Below are positions 51,209 through 59,526 of a stretch of DNA of 64,000 nucleotides, piece after piece. The notes beneath the pieces are model-generated. The model was not told the origin of the DNA. It was given only the letters and a program-made list of their open reading frames with translations, and ran no database searches. Within the stretch, counting starts at the first letter, position 1; every line of letters starts with the position of its first letter. The DNA comes from Bauldia sp965232525. Lineage in GTDB: Bacteria > Pseudomonadota > Alphaproteobacteria > Rhizobiales > Kaistiaceae. The translations under genes were made by a program, and so were the position numbers. The stretch lies in assembly GCF_965232525.1 (NCBI RefSeq), contig NZ_OZ246980.1, forward strand, positions 124,001-188,000, given 5' to 3'.

Positions 51209-51245
51209 ATGAAAATATGCCTTGATTGGCGCATATTTGTTTCAT
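51209..51245. promoter_or_regulatory. Inverted repeat and promoter of the RES-Xre module
   Basis: An imperfect inverted repeat with arms ATGAAA-ATATGC and GCATAT-TTG-TTTCAT overlaps a promoter: -35 TTGATT (51222-51227), 17-base spacer, -10 TACATC (51245-51250). Xre antitoxins normally repress their own operon, so this is the likely operator. Transcription from about 51257 would begin at the antitoxin ATG itself. Confidence 0.55.
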
Positions 51246-51257
51246 ACATCTATTGTC

Positions 51258-51689
51258 ATGAAACCAGAACGCAACACCGAGAGCACCGCCCGCCGCACGG
51301 CGCGGACAACGGCCAAGTCCTCTGCGCTGCGGAAGACCGACACCAGCGTCGTGCAGGCAGCGGTTCCCCGTTATCTCGGCGAACTCGACCGTCGCGGCGG
51401 ATTGCGCGGCACCGACATCGCCAACATCACCGACGTCTCGAAGGCGACGGTGTCGCGCTGGCGCTCCGGCGAGATCAAGCCCCGTCCCCGCAACGAGCTC
51501 ATCCTGTCGGATCTCTATTACGTCGTCGGGCGGCTGCAGGAATACTACGCCCCGGATGAGATCAGGCTGTGGCTCTATGCCCGTCATCCGCAACTCGACG
51601 GCAAGCGGGCGATCGACCTGATCAACCGCGACCGGACCATCGACGTCCTCAACGTCATCGATCGCCTGGACAACGACGTTTACGTCTAG
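51258..51689 (+). CDS. Xre/MbcA/ParS-type antitoxin of a RES-Xre module
   Basis: A 143-residue antitoxin, MKPERNTE to LDNDVYV. The N-terminal half holds a helix-turn-helix (RGTDIANITDVSKATVSRWR). The C-terminal half is the toxin-binding antitoxin domain (YYVVGRLQEYYAPDEIRLWL, HPQLDGKRAIDLINRDRTID). ATG 51258 has no Shine-Dalgarno and lies at the predicted transcription start, so the mRNA may be leaderless; a longer frame from TTG 51222 would overlap the promoter. It ends ten bases before the RES toxin. Confidence 0.85.
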   Translation: MKPERNTESTARRTARTTAKSSALRKTDTSVVQAAVPRYLGELDRRGGLRGTDIANITDVSKATVSRWRSGEIKPRPRNELILSDLYYVVGRLQEYYAPDEIRLWLYARHPQLDGKRAIDLINRDRTIDVLNVIDRLDNDVYV

Positions 51690-51699
51690 TGGAGCGAAT

Positions 51700-52275
51700 T
51701 TGAACGAGAAGGGGGGACGGCGCGACCGCGACCTGCTCGATGCGATCGAGACCGTCGCGCCGGTCCGCTTCGCCGGCCGGGTCTGGCGTCTCGCCAGGGA
51801 AGGACGCGAGCCGATCAACTGCAGCCGGTCCGGCGGCCGCTGGGACGACGGCACCTTCGACGTTCTCTACACCTCGGCCGAACGCGACGGCGCGATTGCC
51901 GAAATCGAATTTCACCTGAGCCGTGGCCAGCCGGTTTTCCCGACCCGCGTCCGCCACCATGTTTACGAGCTGGACGTCACCCTCGACACGGCCCTGAAGC
52001 TCGCCGATCTCCCGGCGCTCGGCCGGATCGGGCTCGACACGGCGCGCTTCGGCCAGCTGTCCTATCAGGACCGCGCTGCCGAGTATCCCCGGTCCCAGGA
52101 TATCGCCGAGGCGGCGTTTTTCCTCGAGTTCGACGGCCTGATCGTCCCCAGCGCCCGCTGGCCGTGCGACAACATCGTCCTGTTCTGCGAGCGCGTTCCG
52201 GCCACCGCGATGAGCGTCGCGCACCACCACGGACCAGTCGACTGGGCCGCCTGGCGCACCAAACACAACCGTTGA
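51700..52275 (+). CDS. RES-domain toxin
   Basis: A 191-residue RES protein. Known RES toxins are ADP-ribosyl-transferase-fold enzymes that degrade NAD+ or modify targets, stopping growth. It has RVWRLAREGREPINCSRSGG, RWDDGTFDVLYTSAERDGAI, IAEIEFHL with the family glutamate, and a late WPCDNIVLF. The start is TTG 51700 with GGAG eight bases upstream; no ATG or GTG is available in that frame near the antitoxin stop. The weak start would keep toxin below antitoxin. Confidence 0.87.
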   Translation: MNEKGGRRDRDLLDAIETVAPVRFAGRVWRLAREGREPINCSRSGGRWDDGTFDVLYTSAERDGAIAEIEFHLSRGQPVFPTRVRHHVYELDVTLDTALKLADLPALGRIGLDTARFGQLSYQDRAAEYPRSQDIAEAAFFLEFDGLIVPSARWPCDNIVLFCERVPATAMSVAHHHGPVDWAAWRTKHNR

Positions 52276-52354
52276 TCGGCGGACGCTGGACAAGCGCCGC
52301 GGTTTCCGCCATGACCGGCGCCGCGCCGCACGGCGTGGATCGAATGGATCGACG

Positions 52355-52921
52355 ATGGAACGGACTTACCTCGAAAAGCACTGGCGCGGCATCGCCCTCG
52401 GCGTCGCCGCCATGGCGGTGTTCGTCACCGCCTCCAATTTCCTGGTCGAGATTCAGATCAGCGCGTGGCTGACCTATGGCGCGCTGACCTATCCCGGCGC
52501 GTTTCTGGTCACCGATCTCACCAACCGGGCCCTCGGGCCCGCCGCGGCGCGGCGGGTGGTCTATGCCGGCTTTGCGCTGGCCGTCGTCCTGTCGCTGGCG
52601 CTCGCCAATCCGCGGATCGCCCTTGCCTCGGGCACCGCCTTTCTCGCCGCCCAGCTCCTCGACATCACGGTCTTCAATCGCCTGCGCGACAAGGTCTGGT
52701 GGGCGCCGCCGCTGGTATCGTCCACGCTCGGCTCGGCACTCGACACCGCCCTGTTCTTCTCGCTGGCGTTCGCCTTCACCGACGTTCCCTGGGTAACCCT
52801 GGCGATCGGCGACTTCGGCGTGAAGATGGGGATCGCGCTGTTCATGTTGATCCCGTTCCGGGCGCTGATGGCGGTGATCCGCCCTGCCTTCGGCTCCCGG
52901 GTGCCGGCCAACGCGGCCTAA
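52355..52921 (+). CDS. VUT-family (YhhQ-like) queuosine precursor transporter
   Basis: A 188-residue membrane protein with about six hydrophobic segments: GIALGVAAMAVFVTASNFLV, LTYPGAFLVTDLTNRALGP, ALAVVLSLALANPRIALAS, LAAQLLDITVFNRLRDKVWW and MGIALFMLIPFRAL. The AFLVTDLTNR and DI-VFNRLR motifs match VUT/YhhQ proteins, which take up preQ0/preQ1 for queuosine tRNA modification. Its stop is shared with a convergent small gene. Confidence 0.85.
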   Translation: MERTYLEKHWRGIALGVAAMAVFVTASNFLVEIQISAWLTYGALTYPGAFLVTDLTNRALGPAAARRVVYAGFALAVVLSLALANPRIALASGTAFLAAQLLDITVFNRLRDKVWWAPPLVSSTLGSALDTALFFSLAFAFTDVPWVTLAIGDFGVKMGIALFMLIPFRALMAVIRPAFGSRVPANAA

Positions 52922-53187
52922 GTTTTCTCGGCGATCCACACTGCCGGCGTACCGACCAGCCCGCCCTTGGCGAGCGCCTTGCGCAATTCCTCGTTCTCCA
53001 AAAACGCCTGCGCGGCCGCGGTCGATGGCAACTCGAACATCATCGTCACGTCATTGGGGTCGCTGGTCGACTGAAACACTGTCTCGGACGACACCCCGAC
53101 CGCGTTGCGGGTCTTGAAGAACGCGTCATAGACCTCCCGCCAGACGGCGTAGTCGGTAACGCGATGCCGGGCAAACAGGGTCACCAT
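52918..53187 (-). CDS. Small ABM/dimeric alpha-beta-barrel-like protein
   Basis: An 89-residue protein, MVTLFARHRVTDYAVWREVY, with DPNDVTMMFELPSTAAAQAF and a C-terminal VWIAEKT. The beta-alpha-beta-beta-alpha-beta pattern and the V-DY--W + F--R segment resemble antibiotic-biosynthesis-monooxygenase-like (ABM) or EthD-like small proteins. The cellular role is unknown. Confidence 0.7.
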   Translation of the reverse strand: MVTLFARHRVTDYAVWREVYDAFFKTRNAVGVSSETVFQSTSDPNDVTMMFELPSTAAAQAFLENEELRKALAKGGLVGTPAVWIAEKT

Positions 53188-53350
53188 GGTGTGTCTCCTT
53201 CGAATCGGGGTTGGGCGAGAGTAGTCCCGCTTACCGCCATCGCGCTAGCACAGCGGCGCGCCGGCTCCGGTGACGCCGTTCACCGGCCCTTGCCTTCCGT
53301 CCCTTGAAGCGCGCGTAATGGGGCAGGCTTCACAGCACGGGAATGCCGCC

Positions 53351-53728
53351 ATGCGCCCCCTGACCCAACGCCTCGCCGCCACCGTCATCGCCACCGTCCT
53401 CGCCACCGGGACCGCCCTTGCCCACCACGGCTGGTTCTGGACCGCCGACGGCGACTTCGTCCTCGAGGGCATCATCCAGGAGATCTATCTCGGCAATCCG
53501 CACGCTACCCTAAAGGTGCAGGCCGAGGATGAACTGTGGCACGTCGACCTCGCCCCGCCGTCGCGCACCGCCGCCGCCGGCTTCGTCGAGGGTGTCGCGA
53601 ATGTCGGCGACGAGGTGATCCTTGTCGGCCAGCGCTCCGCCGACGAGAACGAACTGGTGATGAAGGCCGTCCGCGTCACCATCGACGGAGTGAACTACGA
53701 CGTCTATCCGAACCGCGTCGGCTCCTGA
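53351..53728 (+). CDS. DUF6152-family periplasmic protein
   Basis: A 125-residue exported protein. Signal peptide: MRPLTQRLAATVIATVLATG with cleavage after ALA, leaving HHGWFWTADGDFVLEGII at the mature N-terminus. The rest is a small beta-barrel-like domain (IYLGNPHATLKVQAEDELWH, ILVGQRSADENELVMKAVRV). The HHGW start and NPHA segment are typical of DUF6152. The two N-terminal histidines could bind copper. It lies nine bases before a membrane-protein gene with which it probably works. Confidence 0.78.
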   Translation: MRPLTQRLAATVIATVLATGTALAHHGWFWTADGDFVLEGIIQEIYLGNPHATLKVQAEDELWHVDLAPPSRTAAAGFVEGVANVGDEVILVGQRSADENELVMKAVRVTIDGVNYDVYPNRVGS

Positions 53729-53737
53729 CCGGCGCCG

Positions 53738-54199
53738 ATGGAGGCGCTGCTCACCGCGATCGGCTCGTCCGATATCGCCGCCTTCATCCGCGCTTCGCGC
53801 TGGGTCTACCCGTTCGTCAATGCCGCGCACATCCTCGGCATCGCCTTGGTCGTCGGCACGATCATCGCGCTCGATGTGCGCATCTTCGGCTTCGGCCGAT
53901 CGATCACCGTTACAGCCGCGGCGCGCTTCCTCATGCCGTTCACCATCACCGGCCTGGTCCTGACGATCGTCGCCGGCATTCTTCTGTTTTCGGTGAAGCC
54001 GCCCGAATACGCCGCCAATCCGATGTTCCGGCTGAAGCTGGTCTTGCTGCTGCTCGCCCTCGTGAACGCCACGCTGCTGCGCCGCCGCGCCCTCCACCAC
54101 GACGCGCCGGACACGATCATGAAGGTCGGTGCGGTCACCTCGCTCATATTATGGACCGGCGTGCTGGTCTCCGGCCGGATGATCGCCTTCGTCGGTTGA
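53738..54199 (+). CDS. DUF6644-like four-helix membrane protein
   Basis: A 153-residue protein with four hydrophobic helices (PFVNAAHILGIALVVGTIIA, PFTITGLVLTIVAGILLFSV, LKLVLLLLALVNATLLRRRA, SLILWTGVLVSGRMIAF). A conserved-looking histidine in NAAHILG could ligate heme or metal. It commonly pairs with DUF6152 genes. Function is unknown; an electron-transfer or metal-related role is only a guess. Confidence 0.7.
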   Translation: MEALLTAIGSSDIAAFIRASRWVYPFVNAAHILGIALVVGTIIALDVRIFGFGRSITVTAAARFLMPFTITGLVLTIVAGILLFSVKPPEYAANPMFRLKLVLLLLALVNATLLRRRALHHDAPDTIMKVGAVTSLILWTGVLVSGRMIAFVG

Positions 54200-54208
54200 G
54201 TTGGACGC

Positions 54209-55390
54209 TCAGGCGATCACGGTGAAGTCGGAGGCGCTCAGCTTCTGACCCGGGTCGAGCTGAGCGATCTGCTCTTTACCGCCCGCGCCGTCGGCGTTGA
54301 AGTCGTAGTACAGGGCGCCGGATTTCTTGTGATAGAAGATGTAGTCGTCGTCATCCTTCGCCTTCTTGGACTTGCGGAACTCCGATGTCTTGAGCGCGGC
54401 GGACTGGCCCTCGATGCCCGGTGACGTCAGGGACGTGAAGGCGTTGTCCTTGAGGAAGAACTTGTCCTTGCCGGATTCGAACTTCTTGATCCGGTCGTTG
54501 TTGGTGTCGGTGTCGGGCGCGACATCGAAGACGAATTTGTCCTTGCTCTTGCCGGCCTTCAGCTTGTCGTTACCGTCGCCAGGAGACACCCGCCCCGCCT
54601 TGCCGCCATTGTTCTCGTAGGCATCCTTGCCGTCGCGAAGCTGGACGATCCCCTTGATGTTGCCTTCGTTAATCACCGTGTCCTTAGCGTCGGCGGTCAG
54701 GATCACGCTACCCTTGAGTTTTCCCTTGTTGGTGAGGTCAACGGCACCAGCTTGCGTCCCGGAAAACACGGCGGTCTCGGCAGCGGCTTCAGTGAGCCCG
54801 CCCTTGATGACGCCGTCCTTCTTGTTGACGATCTTGGTGGTTTGCGAGGGACTGTCGCCCCCCACCGAAATGCCATAGAGCGGCGAGTGGATCAGGCCTT
54901 CGTTGATGATTTTGGCGCCGCCGTTCGGGCCGCCGGTTTCCCAGAAGACGCTGACACCGCCGTCGGTCCCGGTGATCTCCCCCTCATTGACCAGCTTGAA
55001 TTTCGAAGGGTCGTCGGCTTGCACCCCGATGCCGTCGGTGCCCTCGATCAGCCCCTTGTTTTCAACGGTCATGTTCTTGGAGTCGGTGCCGCCGATGACC
55101 ACACCGGCGGTACCGACGATGGTCCCTGCCGCCTTGTTTTTGATGGTCATGTCTTCGGGGTCGTTGGCGGCGCCGAACAACACACCAAAGAACACTTCGG
55201 ACCGGATCGTGCCCTTGTTGACCAGCATGCCGCCGTTGTGAACGTTAAGGACGCCAGCCCCAGAAGCCCCCCCGCTGAGGTACTCGACCGTCACACCCTT
55301 GGCGACCGTCCACTTGTCTTCGCCGGGCTGGAAGACAAGCGCGGCGAAACTGGCCGTGTTGGTGCTGATGTCCGTCGTCTGTGTCGGCAT
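54209..55390 (-). CDS. Beta-solenoid/RTX-like secreted protein
   Basis: A 393-residue protein without a cleavable signal peptide. Its centre is a ladder of imperfect repeats of about 21-30 residues of the form (V/I)-N-(K/E)-G-x-I (NKGTIRSEV, NKGLIEGTD, NEGEITGTD, NEGLIHSPL, NKGKLKGSV, NEGNIKGIV), likely a right-handed beta-helix. A GNDKLKAGKSKDKFVFD RTX-like turn follows, with a tail (FESGKDKFFLKDNAF, ALYYDFNADGAGG, LDPGQKLSASDFTVI) like the C-terminal domains of serralysin-type proteins exported by type I secretion. Lys/Asp-rich and paler in GC bias than its neighbours. The role is unknown. Confidence 0.72.
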   Translation of the reverse strand: MPTQTTDISTNTASFAALVFQPGEDKWTVAKGVTVEYLSGGASGAGVLNVHNGGMLVNKGTIRSEVFFGVLFGAANDPEDMTIKNKAAGTIVGTAGVVIGGTDSKNMTVENKGLIEGTDGIGVQADDPSKFKLVNEGEITGTDGGVSVFWETGGPNGGAKIINEGLIHSPLYGISVGGDSPSQTTKIVNKKDGVIKGGLTEAAAETAVFSGTQAGAVDLTNKGKLKGSVILTADAKDTVINEGNIKGIVQLRDGKDAYENNGGKAGRVSPGDGNDKLKAGKSKDKFVFDVAPDTDTNNDRIKKFESGKDKFFLKDNAFTSLTSPGIEGQSAALKTSEFRKSKKAKDDDDYIFYHKKSGALYYDFNADGAGGKEQIAQLDPGQKLSASDFTVIA

Positions 55391-55509
55391 GGGCGCGCGG
55401 CCTCCTCGGTTCCCCTGACAGGGAATCGATTATGTCCGACAAAAAGGGAGCCGGCTACGGCGAAAGCCGCGCCAGCCCCGGGAAAAGAAGGAAAAAAGCC
55501 GCCGGCCGC

Positions 55510-56166
55510 TCAGACGATCGTCTGGCCGGTCGCCTTCCAATCGGCCAGGAAGCGCTCGAGGCCGATGTCGGTCAGCGGATGCTTGACCAGCGCCTTCAGC
55601 ACCCCCGGCGGGATGGTGGCGACATCGGCGCCGGCGAGCGCCACCTGTTTGACGCTAACCGGCGTGCGGATCGAGGCGGCCAGCACCTCGGTCGTCAGCG
55701 CGTCGTAATTGTCGTAGATGGTGCGGATCTCGGCGATCAGGTCGATGCCATCGGCGCCGATATCGTCGAGCCGGCCGATGAACGGCGAGATGTAGGTCGC
55801 CCCCGCCTTGGCGGCGAGCAGCGCCTGGTTGGCGGAAAAGCACAGGGTGACGTTGACCCGCCGCCCCTGGATCGACAGCGCCCGGCAGGCCTTGAGGCCG
55901 TCCCAGGTGAGCGGCACCTTGATGACGACATTGTCGGCGATCCCCGCCAGCACCTCAGCCTCGGCCATCATGCCGTCGAAGTCGGTCGCCGCCACCTCGG
56001 CCGACACCGGCCCGTCGACCGCGGCGCAGATGTCGGCGAGCGCGTCGCGGAAGTGGCGGCCGGTCTTGGCGACCAGCGAAGGGTTGGTGGTGACTCCGTC
56101 GAGCAGGCCGGTTTCGGCGAGTTCGCGGATTTCGTCGATATCGGCGGTGTCGACAAAGAATTTCAT
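55510..56166 (-). CDS. fsa: Fructose-6-phosphate aldolase/transaldolase
   Basis: A 218-residue small transaldolase of the TalB/FSA class, transferring a dihydroxyacetone unit in the pentose phosphate pathway. It starts MKFFVDTADIDEIRELAETG and has LDGVTTNPSLVAKTGR, the Schiff-base Lys83 in VIKVPLTWDGLKAC, NVTLCFSANQALLAAKAGAT and ISPFIGRLDDIGADG. The length fits subfamily 3B. It is divergent from priA, a standard alphaproteobacterial arrangement. Confidence 0.93.
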   Translation of the reverse strand: MKFFVDTADIDEIRELAETGLLDGVTTNPSLVAKTGRHFRDALADICAAVDGPVSAEVAATDFDGMMAEAEVLAGIADNVVIKVPLTWDGLKACRALSIQGRRVNVTLCFSANQALLAAKAGATYISPFIGRLDDIGADGIDLIAEIRTIYDNYDALTTEVLAASIRTPVSVKQVALAGADVATIPPGVLKALVKHPLTDIGLERFLADWKATGQTIV

Positions 56167-56341
56167 CGGTCTCGTCCTCCTGACCCGAAGCGCGGGGCGC
56201 GCGTCGGCCTTTTCTTTAGAGCAAAGTCTGGTCTGATTGGAGAAACAGTTTACCCCTGATTCTCTTGCCCGCGGTACCGCCTTCGCCCGACCGGCGCGTA
56301 GGGAGAACCAGCGGGAACGCCGGGAGCCCAGCAACACGCCC

Positions 56342-58516
56342 GTGCCTGACCAGCCGACCGTTTCCGTCCTCGTGCCCGTCGCCGTCGCCGGCACCTATAC
56401 CTACGCGGTGCCGGACGGGATGCGGGTTACGCCCGGCGATATCGTCGCCGTGCCGCTCGGCACCCGCGACGTGGTTGGCGTGGTCTGGGACGATCCGCCC
56501 GATGCCGAGATCGGCCACAACCGCCTGCGGCCGATCGTCGAGCGTTTCGACGCCCCGCCGATCGCCGCGGATCTGCGCCGTTTCGTCGACTGGATCGCCG
56601 ACTACACCCTGACCACCCGCGGCATGGTGCTGCGCATGGTGCTTCGCGCCCCGGGCGCGCTGGAACCGGAAACGCCGATTCCGGCCGTGCGGCTTGGCGG
56701 TCCACCGCCGGCGCGCATGACTCCGGCGCGCGAGCGGGTGCTCGCCACCCTCGACAACGGCATGGCGTGGTCGAAGTCGGGCCTGGCGGCAGCGGCCAGC
56801 GTCAGCCCCGGCGTCGTCTCCGGCCTGATCGAAGCCGGTACGCTGGAGCGCGTCTCGATGCCGCCCCCGCCGGTCGCCAACCCGCCCGACCCGGACTTCG
56901 CCGAGCCAGCGCTGACAACCGAACAGGCCGCCGGGGCCGAGCATCTGCGCCAGGCGGTCGCCGCCGACGCCTTCTCGGTTACCCTGCTTGACGGGGTCAC
57001 CGGTTCCGGCAAGACCGAGGTCTATTTCGAGGCGGTCGCCGAAACGCTGAGGCGCGGCCGTCAGGCGCTGGTGCTGATCCCCGAGATTGCGCTGACCCCC
57101 GGCTTTCTCGAACGCTTCACCGCCCGCTTCGGCACCCGCCCCGCCGAGTGGCATTCGGACCTGACGCCGAAGATGCGCGAGCGGGTTTGGCGTGGCGTCG
57201 CCTCTGGCGCGGTGCGCGCCGTGATCGGCGCCCGTTCGGCGCTTTACCTGCCCTACAAGGAGCTCGGCCTGATCGTCGTTGATGAGGAACACGACCTTGC
57301 CTACAAACAGGAGGATCGCGTCTTCTATAACGCCCGCGATATGGCGGTGGTGCGCGGCCACCTCGCCGGCTTTCCGGTCGTGCTCTCCTCCGCCACGCCG
57401 TCGATCGAGTCGCGGGTCAACGCCGACGCCGGCCGCTATGCCCGCATCGTGCTCTCCGACCGCTACGCTGCCGCCGAGCTTCCCGAGATCGCGGCCATCG
57501 ATATGCGCCGTGATCCGCCGCCGCGCGGCCGCTTCCTGTCGCCGCCACTGGTCGCCGCCGTCGAGGAGACGCTAGCCGGGAACCAGCAGGCACTGTTGTT
57601 CCTCAACCGCCGTGGCTACGCGCCGCTGACGCTCTGCCGTTCTTGCGGCCACCGCTTCCAGTGCCCCAACTGCTCGACCTGGCTGGTGGAGCACCGCTTC
57701 CGCGGCGTGCTACTCTGTCATCACTGCGGCTATTCCGAGCCCCGGCCGGACCATTGCCCCAATTGCGGCGACACCGACAGCCTTGTCGCCATCGGCCCCG
57801 GCGTCGAGCGGCTGGCGGAGGAGGTGGCGGAACGCTTCCCCGAGGCGCGGACCATCGTCATGTCCAGCGACATCATGGGCGGGGTCCAGCGCCTCCGGCT
57901 GGAACTGGAGTCGATCGAGAAAGGCGACGTCGACATCGTCATCGGCACCCAGTTGGTCGCCAAGGGCCACAACTTCCCGCTGCTCACTCTGGTCGGCGTG
58001 GTCGACGGCGATCTCGGCCTCGCCTTCGGCGACATGCGGGCGGCCGAGCGCACCTTCCAACTCCTGTCGCAGGTCACCGGCCGGGCGGGGCGCGCCGGCG
58101 GCGCCAGCCGGGCCCTGGTCCAGACCTACGCGCCCGACCATCCGGTGATCCGCGCCATCGTCTCGGGCGACCGCGAGGCGTTCTACGCCAGCGAGATCGC
58201 CGCCCGCCGCGCCGCCGCTCTGCCCCCCTTCGGCCGCCTCGCAGCGATCGTCATCTCCGGCCCCGACCGACACGGCACGTTAGGCTACGCAACCGCCTTC
58301 CGCCGCGCCGCGCCACGTGACGAGTCGATCCAGGTGCTCGGCCCGGCCGAGGCGCCGCTGGCGGTTATCCGCGGCCGCCACCGCTTCCGCATCCTGGTCC
58401 AGGCGCCGCGCAACACCGATATCCAGGCCTTCCTGCGCGATTGGCTCGCCGCCGCCCCGACCGCCCGCGGATCTCTCCGGGTGCAGGTCGACATCGACCC
58501 ACAGAGCTTTTTGTGA
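56342..58516 (+). CDS. priA: Primosomal protein N' (replication restart helicase)
   Basis: A 724-residue helicase restarting stalled forks. The GTG start 56342 (PDQPTVSVLVPVAVAGTYTY) gives the conserved 3'-DNA-binding N-terminus. Walker A is GVTGSGKTEVY, Walker B VVDEEHDLAYKQ, motif III LSSATPSIES. Eight cysteines in CRSCGHRFQCPNC and CHHCGYSEPRPDHCPNC hold two zincs. Helicase motifs V and VI are IGTQLVAKGHNFP and SQVTGRAGRAGG. Length and motifs are intact. Confidence 0.95.
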   Translation: MPDQPTVSVLVPVAVAGTYTYAVPDGMRVTPGDIVAVPLGTRDVVGVVWDDPPDAEIGHNRLRPIVERFDAPPIAADLRRFVDWIADYTLTTRGMVLRMVLRAPGALEPETPIPAVRLGGPPPARMTPARERVLATLDNGMAWSKSGLAAAASVSPGVVSGLIEAGTLERVSMPPPPVANPPDPDFAEPALTTEQAAGAEHLRQAVAADAFSVTLLDGVTGSGKTEVYFEAVAETLRRGRQALVLIPEIALTPGFLERFTARFGTRPAEWHSDLTPKMRERVWRGVASGAVRAVIGARSALYLPYKELGLIVVDEEHDLAYKQEDRVFYNARDMAVVRGHLAGFPVVLSSATPSIESRVNADAGRYARIVLSDRYAAAELPEIAAIDMRRDPPPRGRFLSPPLVAAVEETLAGNQQALLFLNRRGYAPLTLCRSCGHRFQCPNCSTWLVEHRFRGVLLCHHCGYSEPRPDHCPNCGDTDSLVAIGPGVERLAEEVAERFPEARTIVMSSDIMGGVQRLRLELESIEKGDVDIVIGTQLVAKGHNFPLLTLVGVVDGDLGLAFGDMRAAERTFQLLSQVTGRAGRAGGASRALVQTYAPDHPVIRAIVSGDREAFYASEIAARRAAALPPFGRLAAIVISGPDRHGTLGYATAFRRAAPRDESIQVLGPAEAPLAVIRGRHRFRILVQAPRNTDIQAFLRDWLAAAPTARGSLRVQVDIDPQSFL

Positions 58517-58523
58517 GCGTTTC

Positions 58524-58740
58524 CTCTCCCGGCGGGGAGAGAGCCTGCCCCCGGCCCGATCGGCGCGCGTCCTCTCCCTGTGGGAGAGGATAGCGAGGCT
58601 TGGCGGCGGAGCCGGCTTAGCCGAGCTTGGTGAGGGGTGTTGGCGGTGTCGGTGATGCGTCAAGGGGCTCACCCCTCACCCGGTTTGCCTAGGCTCGTGC
58701 CTCGCCAAGGCAAGCCTGCCCTCTCCCACAAGGGAGAGGG
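58524..58740. repeat. Palindromic intergenic repeat element 1 (REP/RPE-like)
   Basis: An extended inverted repeat. CCTCTCCCTGTGGGAGAGG with GAGCTTGGTGAGGGGTG (58571-58640) faces CTCACCCCTCACC with CTCTCCCACAAGGGAGAGGG (58668-58740). A further partial unit, CCTCTCCCGGCGGGGAGAG, starts at 58524. Each end has its own small hairpin nested in the larger palindrome. Elements of this wording are scattered between genes in many alphaproteobacteria. No protein is encoded. Confidence 0.8.
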
Positions 58741-58762
58741 AGCCGTCATCGTGACCGGCTCG

Positions 58763-58899
58763 CGTCCTTCGAGGCTCGCTTCGCTCGCGCCTCAGGATGA
58801 GGAGGTGGAGAAATGCGATAGCGGCGGCCCCTCATTCACTGCCACACCCACCGGCCTCATCTTGAGGTGCGAGGGCGTAAGCCCGAGCCTCGAAGGACG
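58763..58899. repeat. Palindromic intergenic repeat element 2
   Basis: A second element directly after the first. The arm CGTCCTTCGAGGCTCG ... CCTCAGGATGAGG (58763-58803) is mirrored by CCTCATCTTGAGG ... CGAGCCTCGAAGGACG (58855-58899) across a 50-base centre. This GTCCTTCGAGGCTCG / CTCAGGATGAGG wording is familiar from intergenic palindromes in alphaproteobacteria. Probably a non-autonomous mobile palindrome. Confidence 0.8.
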
Positions 58900-58989
58900 C
58901 ACCCGGCCTGAACGAGGTGACACAGAGCCCAATCGCGGGACGCGACCATTCCTGACCCACGGATCGTCCTTAAGGACCAATCCACCGCC

Positions 58990-59526
58990 CTATCGGACCT
59001 TGGCGTACATCCGGCAGTCGCGGGGTTCCGGCGAAATACCGGGGTGGACGATGTAGCGGCGCAGAATTCCCTCGAAACGCATCCCGGCCTTTTCCATCAC
59101 CCGCGCCGAGGCAAGGTTATCGACATCGCAGAAGGCTTCCGCCCTGAACACGTTCGGCCGGGCCAATGACAGATCGACCAGGGTCGTCAGCGCTTCGCTT
59201 CCGATGCCTTGGTTCCAGACCGATCGCTTGAGGACATAACCAAACGAGACGGCCGCCGCGCGCGGACGCAGGGATATCGCGCCGAGGAGCGCCGACGGTT
59301 CGTCCAGCCACTCGATCGCATAGGAGTACTCCGAGCCGTCGCTCCACCGATCCAGCGCACCGCGGAGATACTCCTTCGTGTCCGCAAGCGTCTGGTGCGG
59401 CAACCATGTCATCAGGCGCGACACCTCTGCATCGGCCGCGTAGCCATGGAAGATCGCGTCCGCGTCGTCCTCGCGGAGCTTCCTCAGAGCCAGCCGTGGC
59501 GTCTCGATCCGGTCCGGAAAGTCCAT
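58990..59526 (-). CDS. GNAT-family N-acetyltransferase (RimJ/RimL type)
   Basis: A 178-residue acetyltransferase: MDFPDRIETPRLALRKLRED, YAIEWLDEPSALLGAISLRP, FGYVLKRSVWNQGIGSEALT with the acetyl-CoA loop, and ASARVMEKAGMRFEGILRRY. ATG 59526 fits the family start. It is inserted between priA and atpH, together with the two palindromic elements, where many relatives have little or nothing. Confidence 0.88.
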   Translation of the reverse strand: MDFPDRIETPRLALRKLREDDADAIFHGYAADAEVSRLMTWLPHQTLADTKEYLRGALDRWSDGSEYSYAIEWLDEPSALLGAISLRPRAAAVSFGYVLKRSVWNQGIGSEALTTLVDLSLARPNVFRAEAFCDVDNLASARVMEKAGMRFEGILRRYIVHPGISPEPRDCRMYAKVR

